DNA from: Vitrella brassicaformis
Lineage: Eukaryota > Sar > Vitrellaceae
NCBI GenBank assembly: GCA_001179505.1
Contig: CDMY01000303.1
Coordinates: 23,479-87,478, forward strand
DNA: 64,000 bases
Direction: 5' to 3'
Positions 62,178-64,000 of the stretch are shown here, one piece after another. The translations under genes were made by a program, and so were the position numbers. The notes under the pieces are model-generated. The model saw nothing but the letters and a program-made list of their open reading frames with translations, was not told the origin of the DNA and did no database searches. Position 1 is the first letter of the stretch; each line of letters starts with the position of its first letter.

Positions 62178-63552
62178 ATGGACAACGTCACTGAGGTGAG
62201 AAGGGGAGGGGAGAAGCCACGTACCGACACGAGCGTACACAGCTGGAACTCCGCTGTCTTTGTGTGTGGTGCAGGCCGCAGACCAATCTGCACACTCAGA
62301 TGCCTCCAAGACGGCATCTGTCAGTGCCGCCAGCACCCCGAGCACCGCAACAACCGATCCATCGCCCAGGCGCCTCATTGGCGAGCTGCTGGACATCGGC
62401 GACGAGGTGCTCCAGGAGAGGGGCGAGGCGAACGGGGTGATGGTGCTGGCTGTGGCCTATCCCCTCGTGCTGCATCGGCTGTGGGCCGAGATTGCCAAGA
62501 CGACGGCACCTGAGGAGCTCATCCACGGTAATGGGTACGGCACACAAACATTGATTGCACGTGTAGATGGAATGGTTGAGGATGGCGATGGACATCGATC
62601 TCTCCGTCTGCCTGCTTGTCTTTTCTGTCTGTCTGTGTGTGGGCTGCGGTGCGGCAGCACTGCACAGAAACTTTTTTGGCTTTGTGGTTTGGGAGATGAG
62701 CGACGAGGAGCCGTCCAACAGTCACCGACACTGCCTTTACCTTCATGTTTTCCCTGGTGAATACGTACTGGATGAAGGGATCAAAGTAACAGAGTGTGGG
62801 TGGGTGTGGTGTGTATGTCTATGTGGTCAGACTGCCCGTCCGGTGGCTCCCTAGAGTTCCCGCACTGCCACAAGAGGAACTGGGTGGGTGGGTGGGCAGG
62901 AGAGATCCATGTCATCCCATCTGACCCATATATCCTGCCTTGCTGGCTGGTGTTTCCATGCAGGCGTCGTTGAACCTTACCGGCACCTACAAGCACATCG
63001 TCTACACCCTCAGAGACCCAATCACCGGTAGGCTCACACACACACACCCACACACACACACACAGAGCAACAAGGTGGCGTGGCGTGGATCAGTGCATCT
63101 ATTGAAGCGTGTGTGGCACAGGAGCCCCCATGACGCCAGACGTGTCCATTGCTCCAGAGTGTCCGACCCAGCACCTGACGCTCTTTGAGCACAAGGTTGA
63201 GGGCGGCATCGACAAGAGGGGCCCCGTGCGTCTGGACGCCGTGCAGGAGTTCATCTACCAGCCGGGCACTCTGCAGTACATCAGGAAGGACGTGCCGCAT
63301 CGCTTAGACGAATACGGTGGGCGGGCGGGCGGGTGTGTGTGGAGGTCGGGGGGAGGGGTTCGTGTGGTGTGGTCTGTGGTGTGATGTCGTGGTTGTGGTT
63401 TGCAGCGGGCACCCTGAGCCTAAATGTCCGCGAAAATGGCGGCAACATCATCAACACCCTGTTCACCGTGCTGCACGGCAAACCCATACCCAAGGTCTGT
63501 CTGTCTGAGAGCAACCAACTCCCAACAACTCTGACCACACCTCTCTCTCTCC

Positions 63553-63587
<35 letters not shown>

Positions 63588-64000
63588 TGTGCTTGTCTTG
63601 GTCCATGTGGCTGAAGGGTGCCAAGGCTAATGAGCCCCTTGCTGGCGTCTCGGAGGTGATTGACGTGTTGCGGCGTGTCGAGGAGCAGCTCGCCAGCACT
63701 CAGGAGGGCCGCATCAGGGCCTTCACCGCCATGGGTGGCGACCCGTTGCGAGTGGGTGACACTGTGCCCATACAGGCGGCCTTCCTATACGCCACACACG
63801 TCGTCAGCCGCTTCCACGACAGGTCGGTCAGCAGACCGACCAACACACACACAAGTGCTTCCCATTCCGACGGCCATATGTTTGTCTGTCTGTGTGCAGG
63901 TACCCATTGGCTGTGCCGCTGTGTCCGTCGAGCGATGCGGTGCAGGTGGGTGTGGTGGATGAGGCGGCCCTTAGGATGCTGGTCGACGGCCGACAGCGAG
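62178..64000 (+). CDS. Unknown protein, 3' end beyond the window
   Basis: Not recognised. The start is ATG 62178 (MDNVTE), a very short first exon ending at a GTGAGA donor near 62196. The second exon, from ~62276, is Ser/Thr/Ala-rich and then helical (LIGELLDIGDEVLQERGEAN, MVLAVAYPLVLHRLWAEIAK). Later exons near 62659, 62963, 63121, 63406, 63617 and 63900 encode mostly beta-strand sequence: NFFGFVVWEMSDEEP, HCLYLHVFPGEYVLDEG, LNLTGTYKHIVYTLRDPITG, EFIYQPGTLQYIRKDVPHRL, GTLSLNVRENGG and INTLFTVLHGKPIPK. A helical part follows (EVIDVLRRVEEQLASTQEGR). The YQPGTLQYIRKDVPHRL stretch has a cupin-like turn, but I cannot claim that fold. The frame is still open at 64000. Confidence 0.6.

Overview
The window is nuclear DNA of a eukaryote. 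It is GC-rich and intron-dense, with no prokaryotic operon or Shine-Dalgarno structure. Open frames are cut into short exons by introns with GT-AG (once GC-AG) borders, and the introns are full of (TG)n, (TCTG)n and (TGGA)n repeats. Two genes carry signal-peptide-like leaders followed by Ser/Arg-rich, transit-peptide-like segments, a telomere-like TTTAGGG motif is present, and the exons are rich in poly-Ala and poly-Gln. This points to a photosynthetic alveolate of the chromerid type (Vitrella-like). That assignment is an inference from style, not from a database match.

Layout, with strand in brackets: F-box-like nuclear protein (-, open at the left edge, start 2116); a weakly supported small gene (+, 2564-3983); CAF-1 p60/CHAF1B WD40 protein (-, 5145-9262); large low-complexity protein with a possible N-terminal C2-like domain (+, 9704-15328); cysteine synthase (-, 15748-18245); small coiled-coil protein with a secretory-type leader (+, ~18527-19279); F-box/LRR-like protein (-, 20507-~23895); PHD finger plus PhyH-type dioxygenase (+, 24198-27829); eIF4G (-, 29012-39234, interrupted by a 300-N gap); coiled-coil protein (+, 39536-43205); plastid-type membrane protein (-, 43614-45647); secreted Cys-rich protein (+, 46014-46879); SLC35C2-like transporter (-, 47957-49913); Glo3/ArfGAP2/3 (+, 50130-52492); FBXO3-type F-box/ApaG protein (-, 53100-55833); broken multi-pass membrane gene (+, ~56287-58377); homoserine O-acetyltransferase (-, 59785-61910, preceded by a second 300-N gap); unknown protein (+, 62178 to the right edge).

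The genes alternate strand without exception, so each start faces another start across roughly 0.2-0.45 kb and each stop faces another stop. The divergent intervals therefore look like shared bidirectional promoters. Functional themes are chromatin and histone handling (CAF-1 p60, PHD-dioxygenase), translation initiation (eIF4G), ubiquitin-ligase adaptors (F-box proteins), Golgi traffic (ArfGAP, SLC35C2-like), plastid or secretory proteins, and sulfur amino-acid synthesis (cysteine synthase, homoserine O-acetyltransferase).

Exon borders were read by eye from splice motifs and phase. Those given for CAF-1 p60 and the dioxygenase are well constrained; elsewhere they are approximate. No CRISPR array, rRNA, convincing tRNA or intact transposon was seen.
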